A DNA stretch of 57,495 nucleotides from a virus: IMG/VR virus record IMGVR_UViG_3300044742_000040, positions 1 to 57,495 of that record; one strand, 5' to 3'. The translations under genes and the position numbers were made by a program. Of this stretch, positions 13,883 to 22,274 are shown in pieces (within the stretch, counting starts at the first letter, position 1; each line of letters starts with the position of its first letter). The notes below the pieces were generated by a model that did no database searches, was not told where the DNA came from, and worked only from the letters and a program-made list of their open reading frames with translations.

Positions 13883-14473
13883 ATGAAAAGAATCGCCTTA
13901 GCAGTAATGGTCTGTGTCATGGGGGTATTGGGATTGGCTGTAGCTGTCGCCCTAGCTGATCCTCCCCCCGGAGGCCCACCCGGACAGGGTGAGTGTGAAC
14001 ACGGCAATTCTCAGAAGCCGTGCAAGGATGACCCACAACCCAACCACGGACAGGATTGTGACGAACATGGCCCGAATAACGGCGGGGTCAATGAAGATCA
14101 TTGTAAGAATGAAACTACAACGACCGACACTACTACAACTACTGAAACTACGACTACTACGGAAACAACTACAGGAGAATCCACAACTACAGATACAACT
14201 ACAGACGGTACAACGACCACGCAAACGACGACGAACGAGCCGCCTGTAACCACCACGTTCAATGATTCGACAACTATCTCAACTACGACCAATCAGGAAA
14301 CGACCACTAATTCTGAGCCTGTTGTGGCACCGAAGCCTAAGCCGAAGCCGCACCATAAGCCGGTTCACCACTCGCCGGATATTTCTACAAATACCGCTAA
14401 GCAGAAGATGCCACCTGTGTGCCCTGTCGGTAAGCCGACCACGGGTAGCTGCGCTGTACAAGGAAGCGGGTAA
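13883..14473 (+). CDS. Secreted Thr-rich, mucin-like protein
   Basis: 196 aa. A signal peptide (KRIALAVMVCVMGVLGLAVAVALA) is followed by a His/Asp/Cys-rich part (residues 27-75). Residues 76-145 are almost entirely Thr with Glu, Asp and Ser, and a PKPKPKPHH stretch follows. Thr-rich linkers of this type occur in wall-associated proteins of actinobacteria and may be glycosylated. The C-terminus has two Cys. It would lie outside the membrane, perhaps as a shield against superinfection; this is inference. The ribosome site is weak (AGAGGATAG). Confidence 0.7.
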   Translation: MKRIALAVMVCVMGVLGLAVAVALADPPPGGPPGQGECEHGNSQKPCKDDPQPNHGQDCDEHGPNNGGVNEDHCKNETTTTDTTTTTETTTTTETTTGESTTTDTTTDGTTTTQTTTNEPPVTTTFNDSTTISTTTNQETTTNSEPVVAPKPKPKPHHKPVHHSPDISTNTAKQKMPPVCPVGKPTTGSCAVQGSG

Positions 14474-14483
14474 GTCAACCAAG

Positions 14484-14530
14484 CCCTTGACTTCGCACCC
14501 TGTCCCTGATAGGGTGCGAAGTTCCAAGGG
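14484..14530 (+). promoter_or_regulatory. Hairpin that hides the ribosome site of the nuclease gene
   Basis: CTTCGCACCCT (14491-14501) and AGGGTGCGAAG (14511-14521) are perfectly complementary around a 9-base loop. The flanks continue the pairing: CCCTTG (14484-14489) with CAAGGG (14525-14530), which is the core of the ribosome site CCAAGGGAGA (14524-14533). In the folded state the site is buried. No T run follows, so this is not an ordinary terminator. Confidence 0.65.
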
Positions 14531-14554
14531 AGAGCAATACCTGAACGGAGGGTG

Positions 14555-15826
14555 ATGGCACCCGAAACTGAAATCATTACAAGTACCCCGGACGTTCCGT
14601 CGAAGTGGGATATTATCCCTATCCACGGATCGGACGTTGCAAGTTACAAACGATGCAGACGGTATTGGGATTGGACTAGTCCTAGCCGGAACAACCTACG
14701 CAGGAAAGTGGAGATTCACGGTGTCAACCTACCTCTGTGGTTTGGCACGGGAGTCCACTTCGCACTAGAGCAATACTACGATCCCATCCTACGTCACGAT
14801 CCCGTCGAGTCTTTCAAGACGTGGTTTGAATACCAGTGGGAAGGCGGGATGGTCACAGAGGATTGGCTTGAGCGTACCTATGACGTGAACCCTCGTTATG
14901 GTGGCGACTGGATTGGCGATCCCGGTGACGTAGACACGCTTCACAAGACGTGGCATATTCGCGGTCTAAAGGAAATGCTGCCAAACGTTGAACTTGTCCA
15001 AGAGGATTTCGCTGCACACAAAGAACTCGGCATCGGGATGCTTACCTACTATAAGGAGTATGCCGAGAAGAATGACGAGTTTATTGTGGTCGCCGCTGAG
15101 TCATCGTATTCCATCCCCCTCGGGTTTGAAGCGGTGGACATACGTGAGGACAGCCCCAACTATGGACACAAGAGTGAGGTACACGCACGTGGTAAGCGTG
15201 ACGCTATCATATTCTTCCCCGAACAGAATAAGTATGGCATCATCGACCATAAAACTGCTGTAAGAATTGACGAGGACTACCATAAGAAACTAGAGAAGGA
15301 TGAACAGGTAAGCAACTATCTGTGGGCCACGATGCAGGAAGCAAAGCTGCATGACTATCCGTGGTCAGGGTATCTGGTAGATCGCGTGATCTACAATGCG
15401 CTCAAAAAGAACTTCCCGCATGAACCTACCGTACTCAAGAATGGTATGTTGTCAGTCGATAGACAGAACGAAGGCACTACGGCTGAGCTATTCCAAGCAG
15501 CGATCATTGGCAACGAAGACCGGGAATACTGGTTCCGTCACAATGAGAAGGCTCAGTCGTACTACTCGTACTTGTGTGAAATGGCCGATAGTCTGTTTAT
15601 CGAACGGACACCTGTAACGCGCAATAAGTATGAGGTTCAGGCGACAGGCGACCATCTGGTTATGATCGCTAAGGAAATGATTAGCGAGCCGACGATCTAC
15701 CCAAATCCCACAGGGGAGTTTCGCTGTATACAGTGTGCATTTCGCGCACCATGCATTGCATCCGACGACGGTAGCGATTGGCAAGGTATGCTCGCTGACG
15801 GTTACGAGGTTAACCGTGATCGCTAA
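14555..15826 (+). CDS. Cas4/RecB-like PD-(D/E)XK exonuclease
   Basis: 423 aa. Nuclease motifs: GTGVHFALEQYY (motif with His), GKRDAIIFF (Asp) then YGIIDHKTA (DxK), and DEQVSNYLWA (QxxxY). One Cys near the N-terminus (YKRCRRYW) and three at the C-terminus (CIQCAFRAPC) match the iron-sulfur cluster of Cas4/AddB-type nucleases. It lies one step upstream of the Sak4 and DUF669 genes, a usual phage recombination set. The start is uncertain: ATG 14555 and GTG 14552 are only 0-2 bases from CGGAGGG. ATA at 14537 stands 4 bases after CCAAGGGAG, the spacing used at 10106. Confidence 0.85.
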   Translation: MAPETEIITSTPDVPSKWDIIPIHGSDVASYKRCRRYWDWTSPSRNNLRRKVEIHGVNLPLWFGTGVHFALEQYYDPILRHDPVESFKTWFEYQWEGGMVTEDWLERTYDVNPRYGGDWIGDPGDVDTLHKTWHIRGLKEMLPNVELVQEDFAAHKELGIGMLTYYKEYAEKNDEFIVVAAESSYSIPLGFEAVDIREDSPNYGHKSEVHARGKRDAIIFFPEQNKYGIIDHKTAVRIDEDYHKKLEKDEQVSNYLWATMQEAKLHDYPWSGYLVDRVIYNALKKNFPHEPTVLKNGMLSVDRQNEGTTAELFQAAIIGNEDREYWFRHNEKAQSYYSYLCEMADSLFIERTPVTRNKYEVQATGDHLVMIAKEMISEPTIYPNPTGEFRCIQCAFRAPCIASDDGSDWQGMLADGYEVNRDR

Positions 15827-16088
15827 GCTGATCATCTTTGTCATTGCGGGAGTCTTGATAGGATCGACTGCTACAGCATCCGGGTTTGTTTACTGGAAAC
15901 GTGGTGGAGCTACCTATATGTGCGAAGGTACCGGCGTGAGTGTCTTCTGCAAAGAAACGAACTGGAAGCCTGCATATGAAATCGCGTTCATCCCCGGTGC
16001 AGTTGACGTGTCCTATGGTGGACGCCTGATCTTCAACTGCAACCGCAAACAGTCTCCGAATTACAACTGCTCGTACTACGGGAAATAA
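15816..16088 (+). CDS. Membrane-anchored or secreted small protein, 90 aa
   Basis: GTG at 15816 overlaps the nuclease gene by 11 bases. The N-terminus (AKLIIFVIAGVLIGSTATASG) is a signal peptide or anchor. The exported part has four Cys (YMCEGTGVSVFCKE, FNCNRKQSPNYNC), likely two disulfides. Its role is unknown. It ends just before the ribosome site AAAGGAGAG of the next gene. Confidence 0.65.
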   Translation: MIAKLIIFVIAGVLIGSTATASGFVYWKRGGATYMCEGTGVSVFCKETNWKPAYEIAFIPGAVDVSYGGRLIFNCNRKQSPNYNCSYYGK

Positions 16089-16098
16089 AGGAGAGAAC

Positions 16099-16437
16099 AT
16101 GGTACGACCGTCTATTTACGACGACAATGCTGCACTCGCTAAAGCACATAGCGAGAAGATCGCCAAGGGTGAATACGAAGTTGTCTCTGAGCTAGAACCA
16201 GAAGATATCGAGGAGTACGAGAATATTATCGCCGCAGGCTATGCTCATGATCGTGCAATAGATAGAGCTTTTAGAGCCTACTCCAATCATATGGCAAGCA
16301 ACTATAGGGACTTGACTGATTTTTACCAGAGGGTTTCAAAGTTGAGCAGATATGATCTTACCTATGCAGGTATGTTTATCACACGGCATGCAGGTAAGGT
16401 CGTTCTCGCACGTGATACCGAAAACAATGACGACTGA
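16099..16437 (+). CDS. Unknown protein, 112 aa
   Basis: A strong ribosome site (AAAGGAGAG) stands 3 bases before the ATG. The product is mainly helical and charged (AALAKAHSEKIAKGEYEVVS, then RAIDRAFRAYSNHMASNYRD). No family was recognised. It overlaps the next gene by 11 bases. Confidence 0.7.
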   Translation: MVRPSIYDDNAALAKAHSEKIAKGEYEVVSELEPEDIEEYENIIAAGYAHDRAIDRAFRAYSNHMASNYRDLTDFYQRVSKLSRYDLTYAGMFITRHAGKVVLARDTENNDD

Positions 16438-16624
16438 CCTATTTGAAGAAATCAGCGAGGAGGAATTCGCTGCTGAGCAAGCTGTGGGGGTAGACGTGTT
16501 TGATAACACGGTGGATACCGGGAGGCCCACTTCATCTACCCCCACTGATCTTGTCTATTGTAACTTTTGCAAGGGCTACTACAACGAGTACCACTTTGGA
16601 GATATCGATGAGCCAAGTAGGTGA
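16427..16624 (+). CDS. Small protein with LFEEIS N-terminal motif and Cys pair, 65 aa
   Basis: Residues 5-15 read LFEEISEEEFA, the shared motif of genes at 3748, 5005 and 10106. The C-terminal half has YCNFCKGYYNEYHF, a CxxC plus His that may bind zinc. The start ATG lies in the overlap with the previous gene. A small adaptor with a docking motif and a zinc knuckle is a reasonable guess. Confidence 0.6.
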   Translation: MTTDLFEEISEEEFAAEQAVGVDVFDNTVDTGRPTSSTPTDLVYCNFCKGYYNEYHFGDIDEPSR

Positions 16625-16721
16625 CCCAAGAAAGAAGATTTATGTTGAGCCGGTCGAGAATCCGGTTCCGTCGAAGGAACCTATCTCTGTGCCTGAGCCT
16701 GTAAAGGAACCCGCTAAGTAG
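16608..16721 (+). CDS. Pro/Glu-rich peptide, 37 aa
   Basis: ATG at 16608 overlapping the previous gene. The chain is short and probably disordered, with repeated V-E-P/K-E-P units (YVEPVENPVPSKEPISVPEP). Its stop is one base before the next start, which supports real coupling. The function is unknown. Confidence 0.5.
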   Translation: MSQVGDPRKKIYVEPVENPVPSKEPISVPEPVKEPAK

Positions 16722-16722
16722 C

Positions 16723-17718
16723 ATGGCGAAAGGTCTTAGCTTCCCTGGGCCAACCACTCAGGAATTGGCTCAAGTTCTTGCTGAGCTACAGGCAGGCTTG
16801 TGGGCTGTACGAAAGTGGGATAGAGGCTATTCTGCTGGCAATCCCTATGACGAGTACAGATTTGAAGTATTCGAGACACCGGCCAAATTTACAAGTTCGC
16901 AACCCGAAGATGAATTGAACCGAATGCTCTCTATTGCACTTGAGCAACTAAACGGAATTCATACCAATCCCACTCATGTCGGAATCACTTACTGGAACCT
17001 CGCGCAATCCTATACGCATATCAGGAACATGGGCAGCAGCAAGAATATAAATCTGAAAGCTGGTCGAGAACTTCAGGTCGAATTCCTTGTTGTCAACAAT
17101 GCGATGCAGACCTTCAATCAGGCTGCTAAGAATCTTAGTCACAGTTTTGCAACTATCGGACAAGCAATGCAAGGACTGTCAATGAATGTCATCCCGATGC
17201 CTCATGAGAAGTTGAAAGACCTCGGTGTAGGTATCGAGCCTATCGTCGGGTATCGTGACTTCTACGTGACTCTTGTTAATGGTGCGATGGTTCTCACGTC
17301 ACGTAACGGTGCAGTCTGGAATCCGATTGAGAAGCATCGCGCATTGTGTACTCCGCAGGGACAGACTGCACAACTACTCGATCTTCGTCATGACTCGCCA
17401 AATGAGTTTTGCAATTGTGGTATTTACGCATTCGATGCGCCCGACCATCATGACATGAAGATGAGCAATGCGGTGTGGGGCGAAGTAAATTTGTGGGGAA
17501 ACGTGCTGATCTGTGACTCCGGTTATAGAGCGCAGTTTGCCTACCCGAAGACTCTGTTTGTTGTCAACAACGGTACTGAAACGATCCATTGGGTTGTTGA
17601 GAAACTAACGGAGCTATATATGATTCCCGTATATCTTGTCGATAAGCGAGAGGGACAACTGCCCTCGGATATCATCGGCGGATTGATCGGTGACTTTATG
17701 AAAGGGGGTGATATCTAA
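16723..17718 (+). CDS. Unknown protein with actinobacterial-type C-terminal domain, 331 aa
   Basis: The first 180 residues are helical (TTQELAQVLAELQAGLWAVR). The rest (GYRDFYVTLVNGAMVLTSRN, ALCTPQG, CNCGIYAFDAPDHHD, VWGEVNLWGNVLICDSGYR, AQFAYPKTLFV) has a CxCGIYA...VWGEV-LWG...GYRA-YAYPK pattern. I know this pattern from many small proteins of actinobacteria and their phages, of unresolved function. Cys and His residues may bind a metal. It directly precedes the Sak4 gene. Confidence 0.65.
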   Translation: MAKGLSFPGPTTQELAQVLAELQAGLWAVRKWDRGYSAGNPYDEYRFEVFETPAKFTSSQPEDELNRMLSIALEQLNGIHTNPTHVGITYWNLAQSYTHIRNMGSSKNINLKAGRELQVEFLVVNNAMQTFNQAAKNLSHSFATIGQAMQGLSMNVIPMPHEKLKDLGVGIEPIVGYRDFYVTLVNGAMVLTSRNGAVWNPIEKHRALCTPQGQTAQLLDLRHDSPNEFCNCGIYAFDAPDHHDMKMSNAVWGEVNLWGNVLICDSGYRAQFAYPKTLFVVNNGTETIHWVVEKLTELYMIPVYLVDKREGQLPSDIIGGLIGDFMKGGDI

Positions 17719-18488
17719 TAGCTGCTACTGCGGAATTGAAGGAACGGCTAGGGGCACTCCCTCCCGCTGAATCAATCACGTGGCTCAACATGATGAACTA
17801 TGGTGAGCCAGGAGTAGGAAAGACGCATTTCCTGGGAACCGCACAGGATCATAAGGCCACGTCACCACTGTGCATTATCGATATCGATGGTGGCATCGCT
17901 ACCTTGCGCCATCGTAAGGATATTGACGTGATTCAGGTTCGATCAGTGAAGCAACTGGTATCAGCGTATCGTGAACTGTACAATGCTATCCCTTCCGACG
18001 GTAAGAAATTCCCGTATGGTACTGTCGGTATCGATACGCTCAGTGAGCTTCAGGCACTTGACCTTGTTGAAGTCATGAAGGAATTTAGCAAGGTCAATGA
18101 CAAGATCGATCCAGACGTGCCGGATCAGCGAGGGTATGGGAAGTCAAGTACGCATATGCGACAGCTAGTACGTGCGTTTCGTGACCTACCGTGTAATACC
18201 ATCTTCAACTGTCATGCAGGCTCCGACAGAGATAACAACATGAAGATGATTGTGTTCCCGAAGCTGGTCGGGAAGCTCCGCATTGACATTCCGGGGTTTC
18301 TTGATATTGTTGGCTACTACAGAGCGGAGAGTAATGGCGATGGAGTAACCAGATACATGCAGTTTCAGAAGACCGAGACTGCAATTGCGAAGGATAGAAC
18401 AGGAGCATTCGATCCTGTTGAGGTTGACCCAAGTATTCCTAGCTTGTGGGATAAGCTTCAGACTTCAAATGAAGGAGAGTCCAAGTGA
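17718..18488 (+). CDS. Sak4-like RecA-fold single-strand annealing ATPase
   Basis: 256 aa. Walker A is GEPGVGKT; LCIIDIDGG and YGTVGIDTLSELQAL provide the Walker B region. The short single-domain RecA/RadA-like layout beside a Cas4-like nuclease and a DUF669 protein is that of phage Sak4 annealing systems. Start: ATA at 17718 forms a TAATA junction with the previous stop, and AGGGGGTG is 8 bases upstream. TTG at 17736 (250 aa) is the conservative choice but has no ribosome site. It would load on or anneal single-stranded DNA in replication-linked recombination. Confidence 0.85.
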   Translation: MAATAELKERLGALPPAESITWLNMMNYGEPGVGKTHFLGTAQDHKATSPLCIIDIDGGIATLRHRKDIDVIQVRSVKQLVSAYRELYNAIPSDGKKFPYGTVGIDTLSELQALDLVEVMKEFSKVNDKIDPDVPDQRGYGKSSTHMRQLVRAFRDLPCNTIFNCHAGSDRDNNMKMIVFPKLVGKLRIDIPGFLDIVGYYRAESNGDGVTRYMQFQKTETAIAKDRTGAFDPVEVDPSIPSLWDKLQTSNEGESK

Positions 18489-18997
18489 GTGACTTGTTTG
18501 ACGGTACACTTGATCTAACCGGCTCCGATCCGGATGCAATCGGCTTTCCAGCGATTCCTTCGGGACGCTACGAGGCACACGTGGCGAAAGCAGAGTGGAA
18601 GTCAACGGACAACGTTGACGGCTCTAAGGCACTGCCTCACGCGACACCGTACCTTTCTCTAGGCATTCAGGTGAATGACGACGAGGAGGAGCGCGACGGA
18701 CAGAAGGTCGCCAACATGTACGCGGGATGGATCAATCTGTTCGTTCCGCCTGCGGACTACGATGCGACCAAGGCACAGTCCATGAAGAATCGTATGGCTA
18801 ACTTCCTTGCTGCAATCGGTGAGGATTGGCAGAAAAAGGGTTACAAGATGCCCTCGACCGATGATCTGGTCGGACGTGAGCTTACGGTTATCGTTCGCAA
18901 GAAGTTCGACAAGGTGAACGATAAGTACACTAACGATATCGAAGGCTTCAAGCCTGCTGGTTCGGCTGCAACTTCCGATAGCGGCCTGCTGGTCTGA
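18485..18997 (+). CDS. DUF669-family, SSB-like recombination accessory protein
   Basis: 170 aa. The pattern IPSGRYEAHVAKAEWKST, LSLGIQVNDDEE, NMYAGWINLF, LVGRELTVIVRKKFDKVNDK and a flexible acidic end is that of DUF669. These proteins have an OB-like fold and are often encoded next to Sak4 or other annealing proteins. A role in binding single-stranded DNA is inferred. GTG start overlapping the Sak4 stop. A strong terminator follows, so this ends the recombination operon. Confidence 0.75.
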   Translation: MSDLFDGTLDLTGSDPDAIGFPAIPSGRYEAHVAKAEWKSTDNVDGSKALPHATPYLSLGIQVNDDEEERDGQKVANMYAGWINLFVPPADYDATKAQSMKNRMANFLAAIGEDWQKKGYKMPSTDDLVGRELTVIVRKKFDKVNDKYTNDIEGFKPAGSAATSDSGLLV

Positions 18998-19008
18998 CAT
19001 AACGCACT

Positions 19009-19039
19009 AAGGGGCACCCCTTTAAGGGGGTGCCCTTTT
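19009..19039 (+). terminator. Rho-independent terminator after the recombination operon
   Basis: AAGGGGCACCCC (19009-19020), a short loop, and GGGGGTGCCCTTTT (19026-19039). A long GC stem followed by four T. Confidence 0.9.
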
Positions 19040-19053
19040 GTGTCTTTACAATC

Positions 19054-21276
19054 ATGCATGCCGCCATCGACGCGGAGAAGCGCGTTAGCTTGCTCGATTT
19101 CTTTGAGTACCTATTCAGGTACGACGAAGGCTACCTCGTCCTCGCAACAACAAGACCGCCAGCAAGACGGGATACGTTCAATGAGAAGTTCTTTGCATGG
19201 CCGTCAGAGAAAGAGGAAGCTGTAGAGTTTATCGACAGCGTGACTATGACGCACAACGTGTACTTTTGCGTCAACATCATGTCTGCAAAGAAACGTGTAA
19301 AGGCTAACGCTATTCCGCAGAATCTAGTATGGGCCGATCTGGATGCTTGTCGTCCGGATCAGCTTGAGCATCCCCCGCAATGCGTCATAGAATCATCGCC
19401 CAATAGGTATCAAGCGATCTGGCGCTTAGATCACAAGATCGATCCGCAACTTGCAGAGAACTATGCAAAGAGACTTGCCTACTACTATGCTGACCTTGGT
19501 GTAGATAAGTCGGGTTGGGATAACACTCAGCTTCTCCGCGTTCCTGACACGTACAATTATAAGTATCAGATGGACGAAGCTCCGTCTGTGAGGCTTTTGG
19601 CAAAAGTGGAGCTAGCCATTCCTAGCTCTACGTTCGATCTACTGCCACAGCCGGACGGCAATTCCGCTGTACCTGATGTAGACATGCCGAAGGTGGAGAA
19701 TCTACCTTCCGCCGACATGATCATCTATCGGTATCAGGAGCAGCTTCGGCATAAAGAGCTAGCGTCCATCTTTGTACGGTACTACTCAGAGGAACCTATC
19801 AGCGATTGGTCAGGCGCTCTGTGGCGACTACTATTGCTGTGCTTTGAACTCGGTATGACTGCCGATGAAGTTTTCGTAATTGCCAAGTCTGCAAAGTGCA
19901 ATAAGTATGAGCGTGACGGAAGGCCCGATTCTCACCTATGGCGCGAGGTTGTCAAGGCTGAGCTAGAACAGAAGTCTCTAGAGGTTCTACTCACCGATCA
20001 CAGAAGCCTCGTTATGCCTGCACTCCTCTCGCAGAAAGAGGAGGAAAAGCTTAAGCCTACAATCATTGACGATTACATGGAGTGGGCCGTCGATGTAACT
20101 GATGCCGTTCCGGACTTCCATGAGATTTCATGCGCCATCATCATGTCCGCACTCATGGCGACCACAGTGCGTCTACCGCGCTCACGTGGTCAATCCGTTG
20201 TGCCGAACCTATGGGCACTGATCATTGGCGAGACTTCGCTGACACGTAAGACTACAGCTATGGACATGGCGATGGACTTCATCATGGACGTAGACAGAGA
20301 TTTGATCCTCGCATCCGATGCAACCGCTGAAGGTCTTATGGCATCGCTCGCGCTACGTCCGAAGATGGTATCGATATTCTATCGTGACGAGGTAACAGGA
20401 TTCTTTGACGCTATCAATCGAAAGGAATATCTCGCATCGTTGCCGGAAATGATGACGAAGATGTACGACGTACCGAAGTACATGCTCCGGAAGCTACGGA
20501 AAGAATCGTTCGTAGTGAGCGAGCCTATCTTCATCTTTTTTGGCGGCGGTGTACCAGACAAGATGTACTCACTGATCGAGGAATCGTACTTTGCATCGGG
20601 ATTCATACCTCGCTTCCTTATCATGCGAGGCCATCAGGATACTAGTAAGCTACGCTTCGGGATCGATCCACCCGCCACAGAGAAGACGGACAAGCGTATC
20701 GACTTGCTATCTACGTTCCGCACGTACTACAACATGTACACGGATCAGCAAGTAACGGTAGAGCTTCACGATGGGCAGAAGATGATTACGACGCCCGACA
20801 TAGACGTGACGTTTCCGCCAGCCTACTACGAACGTGCTGCCAAGATAGAGCAACAGCTTACAGAGGCCGCAGAGGACTCGCCAGAGGCACACAAGGCGCT
20901 CCCTATGTTCACGCGAATGTTCACGTCCATGATTAAGCTCAGCATGCTATTCGCCGCATCCCGGCAGGAACCAAACGATTACAAGATAGAGGGCACACTG
21001 GACGATCTTCTCAATGCTGCCTACTACACTCAGAAGTGGGGTAAGCATGCTGTCGATCTGATTCAAAATTCTGGTATCACAAGTGACGAGTCGAAGATGA
21101 TGTCGATATTCAGAACGATTGAAAAGCATCCGGGTGTTCTACGCGGTGACATTATGCGGCGTCACCGTGTGAACGCCCGGATCATGGACGTGATAGAAGA
21201 TACGCTGATCCAACGTAACATGATGGAGTCGCGCCGGAAAGGAAAAGCGAAAACGTACTGGCCGTTGGGGGTTTAG
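19054..21276 (+). CDS. Primase-helicase (AEP-type primase plus DUF3987 ATPase)
   Basis: 740 aa. Residues 1-200 look like an archaeo-eukaryotic primase/RepB-type domain: LVWADLDACRP (catalytic DxD), VIESSPNRYQAIWRLDHK, and DNTQLLRVPDTYNYKY. Residues 340-620 form a DUF3987-type ATPase: LIIGETSLTRKTTAMDMA (Walker A) and MVSIFYRDEVTGFFD (Walker B). The C-terminus has a winged-helix look (PGVLRGDIMRRHRVNARIMD). The pair would unwind and prime phage DNA. ATG 19054 was chosen; a GTG at 19030 lies within the terminator. No ribosome site is visible. Function is inferred from domains. Confidence 0.85.
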   Translation: MHAAIDAEKRVSLLDFFEYLFRYDEGYLVLATTRPPARRDTFNEKFFAWPSEKEEAVEFIDSVTMTHNVYFCVNIMSAKKRVKANAIPQNLVWADLDACRPDQLEHPPQCVIESSPNRYQAIWRLDHKIDPQLAENYAKRLAYYYADLGVDKSGWDNTQLLRVPDTYNYKYQMDEAPSVRLLAKVELAIPSSTFDLLPQPDGNSAVPDVDMPKVENLPSADMIIYRYQEQLRHKELASIFVRYYSEEPISDWSGALWRLLLLCFELGMTADEVFVIAKSAKCNKYERDGRPDSHLWREVVKAELEQKSLEVLLTDHRSLVMPALLSQKEEEKLKPTIIDDYMEWAVDVTDAVPDFHEISCAIIMSALMATTVRLPRSRGQSVVPNLWALIIGETSLTRKTTAMDMAMDFIMDVDRDLILASDATAEGLMASLALRPKMVSIFYRDEVTGFFDAINRKEYLASLPEMMTKMYDVPKYMLRKLRKESFVVSEPIFIFFGGGVPDKMYSLIEESYFASGFIPRFLIMRGHQDTSKLRFGIDPPATEKTDKRIDLLSTFRTYYNMYTDQQVTVELHDGQKMITTPDIDVTFPPAYYERAAKIEQQLTEAAEDSPEAHKALPMFTRMFTSMIKLSMLFAASRQEPNDYKIEGTLDDLLNAAYYTQKWGKHAVDLIQNSGITSDESKMMSIFRTIEKHPGVLRGDIMRRHRVNARIMDVIEDTLIQRNMMESRRKGKAKTYWPLGV

Positions 21277-21938
21277 TGCAACCTACACAGAAGCAGATAG
21301 AGAACGGTACGTTCAAGTTGGTCGATGGCAAATGGCACAAGCGATGTACAGGGCCAGCCCATGAAGAACCAGAGTTTCTACCGGCCACGGATAAGTATTT
21401 TCATAAGCACTTGTCAGGATCAAAGAAGGGTCAGTATCTAACCCGATGCAGGCTGTGTATCAATTGGACAAAACTCAAGACTCGCGGCTCGCATCATGGT
21501 CTAGTGGAAGTCGAGAAGGTGTATCCGTTGTACGCCGAGGCAGTCAACCGTATCGGTATACGCGAGCTAGCCAAACGTGCGGGGGTATCCGAGGGACATA
21601 TCGAGCATGTCATACGCAACGAAACCAAGCATGTTCAGAAACGTCCTGTGCGCGCTGTGCTGTTGGAGCTTACGTCTCTCAAGCGCAAGAACGAGATATC
21701 ACGATCTGCGTCCCTACGGTGGCGCAACGACTCTCGCAATAACAATGGGATGGACACCTGTGCAGGGTGTGGTACTCCAAAGAGCAACATAACAAGGGGG
21801 TGTGAGAACTGTTGGAATAGATACTATGACATGTATCGTAGCAAGAAGATCACGAAGAAAGAATGGGAAAGAATCAAGCGTGAGAACTTCGTGGTCGATG
21901 GCAACGAGAAGGTGCATCTAGGAATCAAAGTAAAGTGA
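21276..21938 (+). CDS. HTH DNA-binding protein with zinc ribbon, 220 aa
   Basis: The GTG start overlaps the primase-helicase stop by one base. Three parts are visible: an N-terminal Cys-containing domain (HKRCTGPAHEEPEFLP, YLTRCRLC), a helix-turn-helix (RIGIRELAKRAGVSEGHIEH), and a C-terminal zinc ribbon (CAGCGTPK, GCENCWNR). It may regulate transcription or mark the replication origin. No named family was recognised. Confidence 0.75.
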   Translation: MQPTQKQIENGTFKLVDGKWHKRCTGPAHEEPEFLPATDKYFHKHLSGSKKGQYLTRCRLCINWTKLKTRGSHHGLVEVEKVYPLYAEAVNRIGIRELAKRAGVSEGHIEHVIRNETKHVQKRPVRAVLLELTSLKRKNEISRSASLRWRNDSRNNNGMDTCAGCGTPKSNITRGCENCWNRYYDMYRSKKITKKEWERIKRENFVVDGNEKVHLGIKVK

Positions 21939-21946
21939 GGAGAGAC

Positions 21947-22171
21947 ATGTCGGACGTTTACATTCCAGTCGGTATTGCCCTACTTCAGAAGGCTCATAAG
22001 CCTAAGCGTTGGCCGGGTGACGAGGGTGAGCCGTACTATTTCTTTAGCCTGATCGCTTACAACCATGAACCTATCTGTCAGTCCGAGCAGTATACGCAGA
22101 AGCACAATGCGACAGAAATCATCAACAAGTATTTTCACGAATTTGAGCTAAGCGACGAAACTGGTGAGTGA
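21947..22171 (+). CDS. Unknown protein, 74 aa
   Basis: The ATG at 21947 was preferred over a GTG at 21935 because GAGGAGAG ends 3 bases before it. The product has a hydrophobic-aromatic core (YYFFSLIAYNHEPICQSEQY) and an acidic end. No family was recognised. Confidence 0.65.
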   Translation: MSDVYIPVGIALLQKAHKPKRWPGDEGEPYYFFSLIAYNHEPICQSEQYTQKHNATEIINKYFHEFELSDETGE

Positions 22172-22274
22172 GCAACCCTTCCATGCTACTTGTTGTTGGT
22201 TAGCCCTAGCTAGCGTTGCCTTTGAAATTGTTGTAGTCTACATAGTCTGGAAGATGATCGAATGGTTGACCTAG
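22164..22274 (+). CDS. One-helix membrane protein, 36 aa
   Basis: GTG start inside the end of the previous gene. A single membrane helix (WLALASVAFEIVVVYIVWKM) follows a short start with two adjacent Cys. The following gene begins within its last codons. The role is unknown. Confidence 0.5.
   Translation: MSEQPFHATCCWLALASVAFEIVVVYIVWKMIEWLT

Noticed and set aside
14098-14292. Leftward Val-rich 64-aa frame
   Set aside because: An antisense artefact of the Thr codon repeats in the secreted protein gene.
19030-19053. Upstream GTG start for the primase-helicase
   Set aside because: It lies inside the terminator stem. The ATG at 19054 gives a normal N-terminus.
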